From Gemella sanguinis ATCC 700632 (GTDB lineage: Bacteria > Bacillota > Bacilli > Staphylococcales > Gemellaceae), in the NCBI RefSeq assembly GCF_000701685.1, contig NZ_JNJO01000008.1, positions 44,664-108,663 of the forward strand: 64,000 nucleotides of DNA. Direction: 5' to 3'. The first letter of the stretch is position 1. Each line of letters opens with the position of its first letter. The position numbers were made by a program, and so were the translations under genes. Below are positions 1 through 7,479 of the stretch, piece after piece. The notes beneath the pieces were generated by a model. The model was not told the origin of the DNA and made no database searches. It was given only the letters and a program-made list of their open reading frames with translations.

Positions 1-1052
1 AACAGAATTTTGAGTATCCTAAAGGTGATGAAGTAGTATTATTTACAGCGAAGAATAATGAAATAGATAAAAATGTTTTAAAAGCTCTTGGTTATAGTGA
101 AAATGCTAAAGTGAAATATGAAGATATTTTAGGTAAAGAATTTAGTATAGTGGATAATAATAACTACTACACTAAAGTGGAAAATAGATTTGTTCCAGCT
201 GCTGTTGATGAGAAAATGTATAATGCTGGTACAAAAGTAAAAATTGTGGCAATAGCTAAAGCTAAAGACAGTTTTACAGTACCTCAATTTACATTAGGGT
301 ATACGAAAGAGCTACAAGATAGCTTATTATCTAAAGAAGTTTCTTCAGAAATAGTAAAAGAGCAAGAAAAAGATAAAAGTAAAAATATTCTAACTAATAC
401 AAAAATGGATAATGAAGTGGCGACTGAAGTTCTATCTGGTTTAGGAGCGAATACTGAGCCTAGTTCGATATTAATTTATCCGAAAACATTTAATGATCGT
501 GATAAAATAGCAAACACTATTAGTGAGTACAATAAAAAAGTTGCAGATAGATATGGTGCAGGAACTGAAGATTATAATAAGTATAGTATTACATATTCAG
601 ATATGGCTAAACAGATGACATCAATTATGTCGCAAATGATTAATACTATTACATTGATATTAACTGCGTTTGCGGGCATTTCGCTAATTGTATCATCAAT
701 TATGATAGGAATACTAACATATGTTTCAGTAGTGGAAAGAACTAAAGAGATTGGTATTTTACGAGCTATAGGGGCACGTAAAAAAGATATTACAAGAATC
801 TTTATAGCGGAAGCAGGTTTAATAGGTTTTGTATCTGGAGCAGTAGGTGTTATTGTATCATCAGGGTTAGCTTTACCTATTAGTAAAACTATAGCTAAAG
901 CTTTAAAAATAGATAATTTTAGTGCGGGGTTAGATATAAAATCTGCGGTAGGTTTAATACTATTGAGTGTAATACTAACCTTGATAGCTAGTGTAATACC
1001 ATCAAGAATGGCAGCTAAAAAAGATCCAGTCGAAGCTTTAAGAACTGAATAA
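1..1052 (+). CDS. ABC transporter permease, FtsX/MacB type (3' part only)
   Basis: The reading frame is open from the first bases of the window (in frame from base 3), so the N-terminus lies outside. The visible part has a hydrophilic extracellular stretch of about 200 residues. It is followed by a membrane core typical of FtsX/MacB permeases: a first hydrophobic helix, the cytoplasmic motif RTKEIGILRAIGARKKDI, a second helix, a third helix, and the closing motif PSRMAAKKDPVEALR. Such proteins are the membrane half of type VII ABC systems that act on lipoproteins, peptides or cell-wall enzymes; the substrate cannot be told. The cognate ATPase is presumably upstream. A hairpin terminator follows the stop codon directly, so this is the last gene of its operon. 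Confidence 0.85.
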   Translation, partial: QNFEYPKGDEVVLFTAKNNEIDKNVLKALGYSENAKVKYEDILGKEFSIVDNNNYYTKVENRFVPAAVDEKMYNAGTKVKIVAIAKAKDSFTVPQFTLGYTKELQDSLLSKEVSSEIVKEQEKDKSKNILTNTKMDNEVATEVLSGLGANTEPSSILIYPKTFNDRDKIANTISEYNKKVADRYGAGTEDYNKYSITYSDMAKQMTSIMSQMINTITLILTAFAGISLIVSSIMIGILTYVSVVERTKEIGILRAIGARKKDITRIFIAEAGLIGFVSGAVGVIVSSGLALPISKTIAKALKIDNFSAGLDIKSAVGLILLSVILTLIASVIPSRMAAKKDPVEALRTE

Positions 1053-1059
1053 ATATAAA

Positions 1060-1092
1060 ATCCAGCTAATAGTAAAAATTAGCTGGATTTTT
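1060..1092 (+). terminator. Rho-independent terminator after the ABC permease
   Basis: An 11-bp inverted repeat (ATCCAGCTAAT / ATTAGCTGGAT) with a 7-base loop is followed by a run of T. It begins a few bases after the permease stop codon. Confidence 0.85.
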
Positions 1093-1284
1093 CACTGATT
1101 TCTTGATTTTCTACGTGTTAGTTGCTATCTTTTTGGAATAATTTTTAAGGAAGGTTTATTAATTTAATTTTCTTGATTGTTTTACAGTTTGAAATATTTA
1201 AAGAAATAATTTTAGTATTTATGAGGAGTGAATAAGATAACAGAATAGTTATAATATCGGGATATGATAAGACATAAAATTGTT

Positions 1285-2025
1285 TTAAATATTAAAAATT
1301 TCTGTATATTTTTTCTTTATTTTTCTTATTGTGTACACTGACAATAGTAAAGAAGAGTTATTTTTAAAAATAATGGTATCATTATAAAGTTCAGTAATAT
1401 TTTGTAGGTTTACTATATAAGATTTATGGCATTGAAATAGGTTATTGTTTAATTTAATTAATTTTGATATCTTGCCATAAAAGGAATATGTTTTATTTTC
1501 TGTTAAATAGATTGATATTTTATGATCACCAATTGTTTCAAAATATAGGATATCCTGAATATCGAAAATAAATTGTCTAGTGCCTATTTTTATAGGTATT
1601 TTATGTAATTTTGAGTTAGTGTCGATTTCTAACAGGAATTGCTTGTGTAGTGTGTCTAAAGTTTTACGAATATCATCTTTTAATGTATTTTTATTTTTGT
1701 TAACAAAGGCGAAAGTAGAAATCATCTCCTTTAGTAAATCATTCTGGTATTCTTGATGGGAACTAATATATATAAGTTTAGCAAAAGCATCTAAGTCTCG
1801 AATTCTTCTTCCTAATTTTATACCGGTGATACTATCTTTTCCAAAATTGATATCTAAAAAATAACAGTCAGCTTTTTTTTCTTCAATAAAGTTTATAATG
1901 TCTTCTGGATCTGTGGTAGATAGCATTATATCGAAATTCCACTCGTTAATTATAAAATATTTAGTTATGGTATCTTCTATAAGTTTTAATGTATTTTTAT
2001 TACTTTCACAGATAGCAATTTTCAT
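1285..2025 (-). CDS. LytTR-family response regulator (AgrA/ComE/BlpR-like)
   Basis: This 246-residue protein has an N-terminal receiver domain (about residues 1-120) and a C-terminal LytTR DNA-binding domain (about 145-240). The phosphoacceptor is D58 in CYFLDINF. The usual acidic pair near the N-terminus is reduced to E7-S8 (ICESN), and the receiver lysine survives in FVNK. The LytTR part contains QCHKSYIVN, typical of AgrA/ComE/BlpR regulators that switch on peptide quorum-sensing or bacteriocin genes. RBS GGAGG precedes the ATG. No histidine kinase or transporter is adjacent, so it is an orphan in this window. It is divergent from a promoter with TTAGG repeats and a set of tiny ORFs, which are its likely targets (inference). 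Confidence 0.85.
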   Translation of the reverse strand: MKIAICESNKNTLKLIEDTITKYFIINEWNFDIMLSTTDPEDIINFIEEKKADCYFLDINFGKDSITGIKLGRRIRDLDAFAKLIYISSHQEYQNDLLKEMISTFAFVNKNKNTLKDDIRKTLDTLHKQFLLEIDTNSKLHKIPIKIGTRQFIFDIQDILYFETIGDHKISIYLTENKTYSFYGKISKLIKLNNNLFQCHKSYIVNLQNITELYNDTIIFKNNSSLLLSVYTIRKIKKKYTEIFNI

Positions 2026-2095
2026 TAGTGTACCTCCATTTTTATAACATATTATAATTCTACCATGAGATTATTCTATAAACAATAAAATTTTG

Positions 2096-2132
2096 CATGT
2101 TAGGAAATAAAAATGTAAACTTAGGGTATAAT
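2096..2132 (+). promoter_or_regulatory. Possible LytTR-controlled promoter
   Basis: Two TTAGG blocks (2100-2104 and 2121-2125) start exactly 21 bp apart. This is the two-helical-turn spacing used by AgrA/ComE-type LytTR regulators. The second block abuts a perfect TATAAT (2127-2132), and no -35 hexamer is visible at 17 bp. The repeats share only 5-6 of 9 bases, and they lie closer to the -10 than in known ComE sites, so the assignment is tentative. Confidence 0.35.
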
Positions 2133-2183
2133 TTATAAAAAAATAATAAGTGTACTGTAAAATAAAGATTGTAAGAGGTGTCA

Positions 2184-2364
2184 ATTATAGAAAATAGGAA
2201 TGAGATATTTTTTACGAATACTTATTATGAATTATTAAATAATGACGAAATCAATAAGTTGTGATGGTTTTTGTAAATGTATAGGCTATAGTGAAAATTA
2301 TGGAGCAATTACTACAAGTTGTTTGAATACACAACAACTCAACGAAGATAATGGTTTCGGGTAG
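2184..2364 (+). pseudogene. Possible decayed double-frame peptide gene, Cys-rich core ORF 2242-2364
   Basis: An RBS-like AGAGGTG (2174-2180) is followed by a frame without ATG (ATT/ATA start) that reads ENRNEIFFTNTYYELL and NNDEINKL and stops at 2264. This resembles the acidic leader of ribosomally made peptides. In the +1 frame an ORF with ATG at 2242 reads MTKSISCDGFCKC, then IGYSENYGAITTSCLN, ending at 2364 (40 residues, four Cys, several Ser/Thr). Joining leader to core needs one frameshift near 2259. Either the 40-codon ORF is a real small peptide with a poor RBS, or this is a frameshifted precursor. The stop codon lies 16 bp before the next ORF. No modification enzyme is nearby. I do not recognise the family. 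Confidence 0.3.
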
Positions 2365-2380
2365 AGATAGGAGTGAAGTT

Positions 2381-2563
2381 ATGAATAATTTAAAATTTTC
2401 AGAAATATTAATTATAGTATTGTATTTAACGATACTTTATCCTGTGAGTTATAGTTTATGGTACTTAGTGAAAGTTATATGTTTTATAGTGTATATTTCT
2501 ACATTAATATATAAATATAGCTTTAAGAAAGAGCAACATCAAAATGAGGAATTAAAAAAGTGA
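2381..2563 (+). CDS. Small two-helix membrane protein, unknown function
   Basis: This predicted 60-residue protein starts at the ATG at 2381, preceded by GGAG with 7-bp spacing; an in-frame ATG at 2351 lies inside the upstream peptide ORF and has no RBS. It has two hydrophobic segments (about residues 8-25 and 29-46) and a charged Lys/Glu-rich C-terminus (KKEQHQNEELKK). Its size, topology and position directly behind a Cys-rich peptide ORF and a LytTR regulator recall bacteriocin immunity proteins, but there is no sequence match I can name. It may be translationally coupled to the upstream peptide ORF. Function unknown. Confidence 0.5.
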   Translation: MNNLKFSEILIIVLYLTILYPVSYSLWYLVKVICFIVYISTLIYKYSFKKEQHQNEELKK

Positions 2564-2564
2564 A

Positions 2565-3144
2565 GATTTACTTAATGTTGTAGACTATGGATGAGGAGCT
2601 ATGGATGACTAATAAGGTGTTGTAACGGGTTGCTTGCAAGTAATAAGAGGAGTGAATATAGGTTTAGGTGTGGGAAGGTATCTATAATATAAAATCTCAA
2701 GTTTAGATAAATGATATAATTTCAAAATGTTATACTTAAAATAGTATTGTAGACTTAATGATTACAATGATATTATTGTTTAATCATATAGTTATATGTT
2801 TTAGTTTAATGATTACAGTATGCTTTTCTGTAATAAATATCTTATTGTGATACTTCAGGGTAATTTTTATCCAAAAGAAAGTAATTAAGAAAATGAATAG
2901 TAGTATTTCAAGAAATAAGAGTTATTTCAGCACTTATTTCTTTATTTGCTTAAGCTGATTGAGGAAGTAAAGCTTCCGAAACAATAACAAACACCCTTTT
3001 TAGAGGTGGTTATTTTTTACTGTTACTTCGCTAGAAATAGGCTATAATATTAAAAAAATAAAGAAAAGTATATAGAGGGACGGGATTATAATAAGGGAGT
3101 TTTTGATAAACAGAGTACAAGAGATAAAGGGGGTATGAAACAAA
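2565..3144 (+). other. Intergenic region with probable gene remnants
   Basis: No convincing gene is seen here. A start MDEELWMTNKVL (ATG 2602) stops at once, and the +1 frame downstream reads C-N-G-L-L-A-S-N-K, which echoes the frameshift layout of the peptide ORF at 2184-2364. A hydrophobic 30-codon ORF at 2758-2850 (MITMILLFNHIVICF...) ends in TGA, after which the same frame stays open to about 2958. It looks like a small membrane protein broken by a stop. The right end (2937-3050) is one copy of a duplicated terminator/promoter cassette. Confidence 0.4.
2937..3050 (+). repeat. Terminator/promoter cassette, copy A
   Basis: This copy shares long blocks with 3400-3499: CTTTATTTGCTTAAGCTGAT, then TGAGGAAG-loop-CTTCCGAAAC (a short hairpin), TTTTAGAGG, GTTATTTTT and a TATAAT box (3043-3048). 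It sits upstream of the 82-residue membrane-protein ORF and probably supplies its promoter. Confidence 0.7.
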
Positions 3145-3393
3145 ATGGTAACTATAGTAAGTAATCTAGTTTTCATACTATATATATTATGTAGTTTAAT
3201 AAGTATTGTATTAAATTTAATAAACTATAAGCTAATACAGAGAAATAGCTTTGTTGACAGTATTTTAATTTATATGATATTGACGCATGTAGGGATTAAT
3301 ATTGATAATATATATAGAAAAATATTAGTGCTATTTGTGATGTTATTAGTACTGATTAAGGATGTTAGATTCATTAAATCTTTAAAGAAATAA
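3145..3393 (+). CDS. Small hydrophobic membrane protein, unknown function
   Basis: This 82-residue protein starts at the ATG at 3145, about 11 bp after AAAGGGGG. It is predicted to hold three hydrophobic segments (about residues 5-28, 38-50 and 60-75) and ends in a basic tail (KSLKK). It is flanked on both sides by copies of the same terminator/promoter cassette, so it looks like a self-contained transcription unit inserted between repeats. It resembles the product at 2381-2563 in size and character but not in recognisable sequence. Its proximity to the LytTR regulator makes an immunity-like role possible; nothing in the sequence proves it. Confidence 0.5.
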   Translation: MVTIVSNLVFILYILCSLISIVLNLINYKLIQRNSFVDSILIYMILTHVGINIDNIYRKILVLFVMLLVLIKDVRFIKSLKK

Positions 3394-3399
3394 GAGCTG

Positions 3400-3499
3400 T
3401 TTCTTTATTTACTTAAGCTGATTGAGGAAGCAACGCTTCCGAAACGTTTTAGAGGCAGTTATTTTTACTGTTTCTACGTAGGAAATATGCTATAATATT
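3400..3499 (+). repeat. Terminator/promoter cassette, copy B (drives tadA)
   Basis: This is the second copy of the cassette at 2937-3050, with GGAAGC-AAC-GCTTCC as the hairpin and an extended -10 (TGCTATAAT, TATAAT at 3491-3496). It lies 40 bp upstream of the tadA start and is the likely tadA promoter. Confidence 0.7.
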
Positions 3500-3538
3500 G
3501 TAGAACTTAGAGAAAATATTACTGGAAGGTGTTATAAG

Positions 3539-4006
3539 TTGAAAGAGCATAGTTATTATATGGAGTTAGCGTTAGAAGAAGCGCGGAGAGCGTATGAAAA
3601 AGGTGAAGTTCCTATTGGAGCGGTATTAGTAGTGGATGGAGAAGTGGTTGCACGTGGGCACAATACACGTGAGGAAACTCAACAAGCTCTGAATCATGCA
3701 GAAATGATTGCGATAAAAAAAGCGTGTGAAAAGCAAGGGTTTTGGCGTTTGGACAATAGTTATTTATATACTACTATAGAGCCATGCGTTATGTGCAGTG
3801 GGGCAATAGTTCAAGCTCGTGTAGAAAATGTAATCTACGGAGCGAAAGATCCAAAATACGGCTGTTGTGGTAGTTGTATGGATTTGGTTTCTAATAATAA
3901 ATTTAATCACCAAGCAACAGTTGTAGCGGGTGTACTAGAAGATGAATGTTCAATGTTAATGAAAAGTTTTTTCAAAGAACTTAGAGAAAGTAAAAAGAAA
4001 AAATGA
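3539..4006 (+). CDS. tadA: tRNA-specific adenosine deaminase TadA
   Basis: TadA deaminates the wobble adenosine-34 to inosine in tRNA-Arg(ACG). The 155-residue protein has the zinc-dependent deaminase signature: H53-A-E55 (E55 is the proton shuttle) and P82-C83-V-M-C86. It also has the GEVPIGAVLV and GHNTRE segments typical of TadA. The chosen start is TTG at 3539, which has GGAAGGTG 7 bp upstream and gives the normal TadA N-terminus; the next ATG would remove the first helix. In many Firmicutes tadA is followed by SRP RNA and dnaX, but here the gene stands alone and ends at a terminator. Confidence 0.95.
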   Translation: MKEHSYYMELALEEARRAYEKGEVPIGAVLVVDGEVVARGHNTREETQQALNHAEMIAIKKACEKQGFWRLDNSYLYTTIEPCVMCSGAIVQARVENVIYGAKDPKYGCCGSCMDLVSNNKFNHQATVVAGVLEDECSMLMKSFFKELRESKKKK

Positions 4007-4089
4007 GTTGTCTATACAAATATATTATTATAATTTAATATGAGTTACTTTTAAAAATTTAAAAAATAAAAAACAAAAATAAATAACTA

Positions 4090-4134
4090 TAATGACGATA
4101 GATTTAAATAAAAAAACTAGATCGTCATTTTTAT
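4090..4134 (+). terminator. Terminator downstream of tadA
   Basis: A 9-bp inverted repeat (AATGACGAT / ATCGTCATT) is followed by TTTTATTTTA. Confidence 0.75.
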
Positions 4135-4288
4135 TTTATATACTTAATAATCAAGCGTTTACAAAGATTATCAAAATGCATAGTGCTAATCTAAAAAAAA
4201 TGAAAAAAATTCTTTTTAATAAAGATGTTATCGCTATCATTATTGTTAAAAATTTGATACAATATAGCTAGGAAGTAGAGGTTATTTC

Positions 4289-5104
4289 ATGAAAATAGAA
4301 AATGTAGTGAAAAAGTTTGATAAAAATGATATTTATCTTTGCCCGAAATGTGCAACAGAAGCTAAAATAGAAGGAATAAGTTTAATCTGTGTTGATAACC
4401 ATAGATATGATTTTTCTAAAAAAGGACATATTCATTTAATAAATAATTATAAACCAACAAAGTATAGTGAAGAACTATTTGAAGCGCGTAGCATCATATT
4501 TAACAATGGATTTTATAAAAAAGTATTAGAAGTACTAGAAAGTTTGATAGAGAAGTATGCGCAAAATAGAGTTTTAGATATTGGGTGTGGAGAAGGCTAT
4601 TATATTAGAAAACTAAAAGAAAAGTTTCCTGATAAGTATTTCTATGGTCTGGATAATAGTAAAGATGCCATAGAACTTGCGGTAAAGGAGGATAAAAAAA
4701 ATCCTTATATGATAGCGAATCTATCAAATTTGCCATTTAGAGATAATAGTGTTTCGTGTATTCTGAATATTTTAACTCCGGCTAATTACACAGAGTTTTT
4801 TAGAGTTCTTGGAAAAGATGGATATTTGATAAAAGTTATTCCAAACGCAGAGTATTTAAAGGAAATACGTTCTATTACAGCTGCTAAGGAGTATAAAAAT
4901 GATGATACTATTTCGCTAATTGAAGAAAATTGCGAAGTAGTGGAACGTGTTAATGTGAAAGAGACGTATGTATTAGATTCATATTTGGCGGAAAACTTTT
5001 TAAAGATGACACCACTAACATTTTCGAAACAAATATTAGAAAGTGATATTCAAAAATTAAAAGAAATAACTATAGATTTAGAGATTATAGTATGTAAAAA
5101 ATAA
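4289..5104 (+). CDS. rlmA: 23S rRNA (guanine-N1)-methyltransferase, RlmA/TlrB family
   Basis: This 271-residue SAM-dependent methyltransferase has the N-terminal zinc-binding site of the RlmA/TlrB family: C18-x2-C21 and C34-x3-H38, followed by the family signature DFSKKGHIHLI and KYSEELFEAR. The Rossmann-fold motif I is VLDIGCGEGYY at residues 95-105. Members methylate N1 of G745 (RlmA-I, Gram-negative) or G748 (RlmA-II/TlrB, Gram-positive) in 23S rRNA helix 35, next to the peptide exit tunnel, and can affect macrolide/ketolide binding. In a Firmicute the G748 type is expected, but the target base cannot be read from the sequence. The ATG follows AGGAAGTAGAGG. It is a single-gene unit. Confidence 0.8.
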   Translation: MKIENVVKKFDKNDIYLCPKCATEAKIEGISLICVDNHRYDFSKKGHIHLINNYKPTKYSEELFEARSIIFNNGFYKKVLEVLESLIEKYAQNRVLDIGCGEGYYIRKLKEKFPDKYFYGLDNSKDAIELAVKEDKKNPYMIANLSNLPFRDNSVSCILNILTPANYTEFFRVLGKDGYLIKVIPNAEYLKEIRSITAAKEYKNDDTISLIEENCEVVERVNVKETYVLDSYLAENFLKMTPLTFSKQILESDIQKLKEITIDLEIIVCKK

Positions 5105-5146
5105 ATAATAATTATGTTTTCTAATCAATGAAAGGGGGATATTACA

Positions 5147-5425
5147 ATGAATGCTAATTGTTATGATCGCGTAGTGGAGGTAAAAAAATACATAAAAAAA
5201 CCGTGGCCAATGAATTCTTTGAATTTTTCACTTAAAGAAGATATGTATCTTATGAGGGAAGCAAGTATTCGTCAGACTCATTATTATCTATGTCAAAAAG
5301 ATGGGAAAACGTATCTAATAGATAGTGATAACCACAAAGATGAAATATCAGGGATAAATTTAAATAAGTTTGTTGAAATAGAGATAGATGATGCTATTTA
5401 TAGAAAGTATAGAGTACTTAAGTAA
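5147..5425 (+). CDS. Hypothetical protein
   Basis: This 92-residue soluble protein follows a strong RBS (AAAGGGGG, 8 bp from the ATG). It has no signal peptide or membrane segment. The middle contains QTHYYLCQKDGKTYLID, suggesting a small beta-rich fold, and the C-terminus is IEIDDAIYRKYRVLK. I do not recognise the family. It lies 42 bp after the methyltransferase and 80 bp before coiA on the same strand, so it could be co-transcribed with the competence genes, but nothing in the sequence links it to DNA uptake. Confidence 0.65.
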   Translation: MNANCYDRVVEVKKYIKKPWPMNSLNFSLKEDMYLMREASIRQTHYYLCQKDGKTYLIDSDNHKDEISGINLNKFVEIEIDDAIYRKYRVLK

Positions 5426-5504
5426 AATGATAATTTAATAGATTTTAATACGAATGACGTGCAGTAGTTCTAGTAATGAGGTGCTAGAGAAAAAGGTGAG
5501 AATC

Positions 5505-6551
5505 ATGTATGTAGCGTATGATGATAATAATAAAGTATGTAATGCATTGGATACTGATATTGAAAAAGCAAATAAATACCATTGTCCAGTTTGTGGAGAA
5601 AAGGTTATTTTTAAAAAAGGTGTGAAGATACAATCGCATTTTGCTCATGTTAAAAATTGTTCATGTGATTATGAGACTTATAAAAAAGAAAGTAAAGAAC
5701 ATTTAGAGGCGAAAAAGGATTTGTATAACCACTTTAGAAGTATGTATAAAAACGTTGAAGTTGAGCATGTTTTCAAAGTAGGAGAAGGAAATATTCAAAT
5801 AGCTGATGTTTTTATTAGGGATAAGAATATTGCTTTTGAATATCAACGCTCGGTAATTCCGTTAGAGCTCATTAAGCAACGAACCATAGGATACGAAAAA
5901 GCAGGAATAAAACTTATTTGGCTAATAGATACAAATAAATTCATAAAAGAGTTGAAAAGCTATGATGGTATAAGTTATATAAGGTATGCTCCTTTCGTGG
6001 ATAATTTTTTGAATTATTATAAAGGGAAAGTGTTCTTCTATGGTTGGGATAGTGAGAATAAGAGTTTTGAATTATATCAACTCTGGGCACATAATCTGAA
6101 AAAGAGAAATGCCGTTTGTATCAAAACAACTGTTAGTTTAGATAAATTTGATATTCCATTGGATTTAAGATTATCGGAGAAGGATTTGACTTCTAAATTA
6201 TATCCATCAGATATTGAAAACTATGTTTATGAACAAATTAAATATGATAAAACGGTAAAGAACAAAGTATTAAGTATGTTTTATAATCAAAGAATAGAGT
6301 TAAGCAACATTCCAGAGATTATAGGGGTTAATATGTTGGAACAAATATTGATAAATACTCCTTTAATTTACTGGCAGGGATTGATGTATCGATTCTACAA
6401 AGAGGGTAAAACATACACAGAGCTTATTCGTATTATGAGAAATATTATTGAGATAAAAGATAGTATCTACATTGATAATAAACAGGAAAATGAGATATTT
6501 ATAAAGGTATTTGATAATTATTATAATTTGCTTATCGCAAATGAAGATTAA
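5505..6551 (+). CDS. coiA: Competence protein CoiA
   Basis: CoiA is a competence-induced protein of naturally transformable Firmicutes, needed for recombination of internalised single-stranded DNA. The 348-residue product starts at ATG 5505, which follows AAAGGTGAG; the frame extends 17 codons upstream to 5454 without a good RBS. Visible features are a Cys pair CPVCG (C27, C30), the conserved HFAH, then a nuclease-like core with ESKEHLEAK, ADVFI (D101) and FEYQRS (E112-x-Q114). This is the PD-(D/E)xK-like arrangement of the family. The C-terminal half is variable and helical. dprA starts 11 bp downstream, so the two form a competence operon. Confidence 0.85.
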   Translation: MYVAYDDNNKVCNALDTDIEKANKYHCPVCGEKVIFKKGVKIQSHFAHVKNCSCDYETYKKESKEHLEAKKDLYNHFRSMYKNVEVEHVFKVGEGNIQIADVFIRDKNIAFEYQRSVIPLELIKQRTIGYEKAGIKLIWLIDTNKFIKELKSYDGISYIRYAPFVDNFLNYYKGKVFFYGWDSENKSFELYQLWAHNLKKRNAVCIKTTVSLDKFDIPLDLRLSEKDLTSKLYPSDIENYVYEQIKYDKTVKNKVLSMFYNQRIELSNIPEIIGVNMLEQILINTPLIYWQGLMYRFYKEGKTYTELIRIMRNIIEIKDSIYIDNKQENEIFIKVFDNYYNLLIANED

Positions 6552-6562
6552 GGGAGACTGTT

Positions 6563-7453
6563 ATGGGGGAGTATTATGGGATGTTAACGGACATCGAAAA
6601 AAGAATTATCCTCTCATTAGTTGCGATAGAAAAAGTTACGACTTTGAAATTGCATAAAATGTTTGAGGAGTTGGGGAGTATAGAGATGGTTTTAGAGCTA
6701 TCTGTTCAAGAATTTGAGAAATTTTTTGGTGACAGTGGTGAAGAGATTCATAAAAAATTAAAATACAATTTGGATTTTAATTTTGAGGAGTATTTTAAAT
6801 TTTATAGTGTAAATTATATATTTTGCGATGATATTTATTATCCGAAAGAGTTGTTTAGGTTGTACGATTATCCTTTTGTAATTTTTTATAGAGGGAATAA
6901 AGAGTTGTTGTTATTTAAACGTAAAATGTCGATTGTGGGCAGTAGAAACAATACGGAGTATTCGGAAGAAGCTCTAGAATCTATTGTACCGCATCTACTA
7001 AAGAATTATTTTTTAATAGTTAGTGGTCTTGCCTATGGTGTGGATAGTTTAGCTCATGAAGGTGCTATAAAAAATGGAGGATTTACTATAGGGGTTATTG
7101 CTCATGGTCACAATATAATATATCCGGAAAAAAGCAGATATCTCTATAAAGAATTAGAGAAAAGACATTTAATTATATCGGAATATGTGCCAACATCGCC
7201 AATAAGAAAATATAAATTCTTGGAGAGAAATAGGTTAGTTGCGGGGTTAACGAGTTCGTTGTTAGTTACAGAAGCGGCTAAAAAGAGTGGTACATCTAGG
7301 ACGGTAGATTTTGCTTTGGATTTAGGTAATAATGTATTTTGCCTTCCAGGGAAGTTTGGAGCAAAAATGAGTTGGGCCATGAATGAATATATTAGAGAGG
7401 GGGCGATACTGGTAAATAAATTAGAGGATTTTGGTGAAGAATTAGGATTTTAG
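6563..7453 (+). CDS. dprA: DNA processing protein DprA/Smf
   Basis: DprA binds single-stranded DNA taken up during transformation and loads RecA on it. The 296-residue protein has an N-terminal helical region (about 1-100) and an extended Rossmann fold with SIVGSRNN (123-130), SGLAYGVDSLAH (154-165), RNRLVAGLT and EAAKKSGTSRTVDFAL, all family signatures. It lacks the C-terminal winged-helix domain of some homologues, as is common in Firmicutes. The ATG at 6563 follows AAGGGAGA; an ATG six codons later is also possible. It lies directly behind coiA. topA, the usual downstream neighbour in Bacillus, is absent. Confidence 0.93.
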   Translation: MGEYYGMLTDIEKRIILSLVAIEKVTTLKLHKMFEELGSIEMVLELSVQEFEKFFGDSGEEIHKKLKYNLDFNFEEYFKFYSVNYIFCDDIYYPKELFRLYDYPFVIFYRGNKELLLFKRKMSIVGSRNNTEYSEEALESIVPHLLKNYFLIVSGLAYGVDSLAHEGAIKNGGFTIGVIAHGHNIIYPEKSRYLYKELEKRHLIISEYVPTSPIRKYKFLERNRLVAGLTSSLLVTEAAKKSGTSRTVDFALDLGNNVFCLPGKFGAKMSWAMNEYIREGAILVNKLEDFGEELGF

Positions 7454-7479
7454 TATAGATATTTGAGAGGATGATTATT

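Noticed and set aside
2184..2364. Intact lanthipeptide gene
   Set aside because: The leader-like and Cys-rich parts are in different frames, there is no ATG for the leader, and no lanthionine synthetase or transporter lies in the window. Kept only as a possible decayed peptide gene.
4007..4288. SRP RNA gene behind tadA
   Set aside because: This neighbour is common in Firmicutes, but the stretch is A/T-rich and holds only a terminator and no GGAA-containing SRP hairpin.
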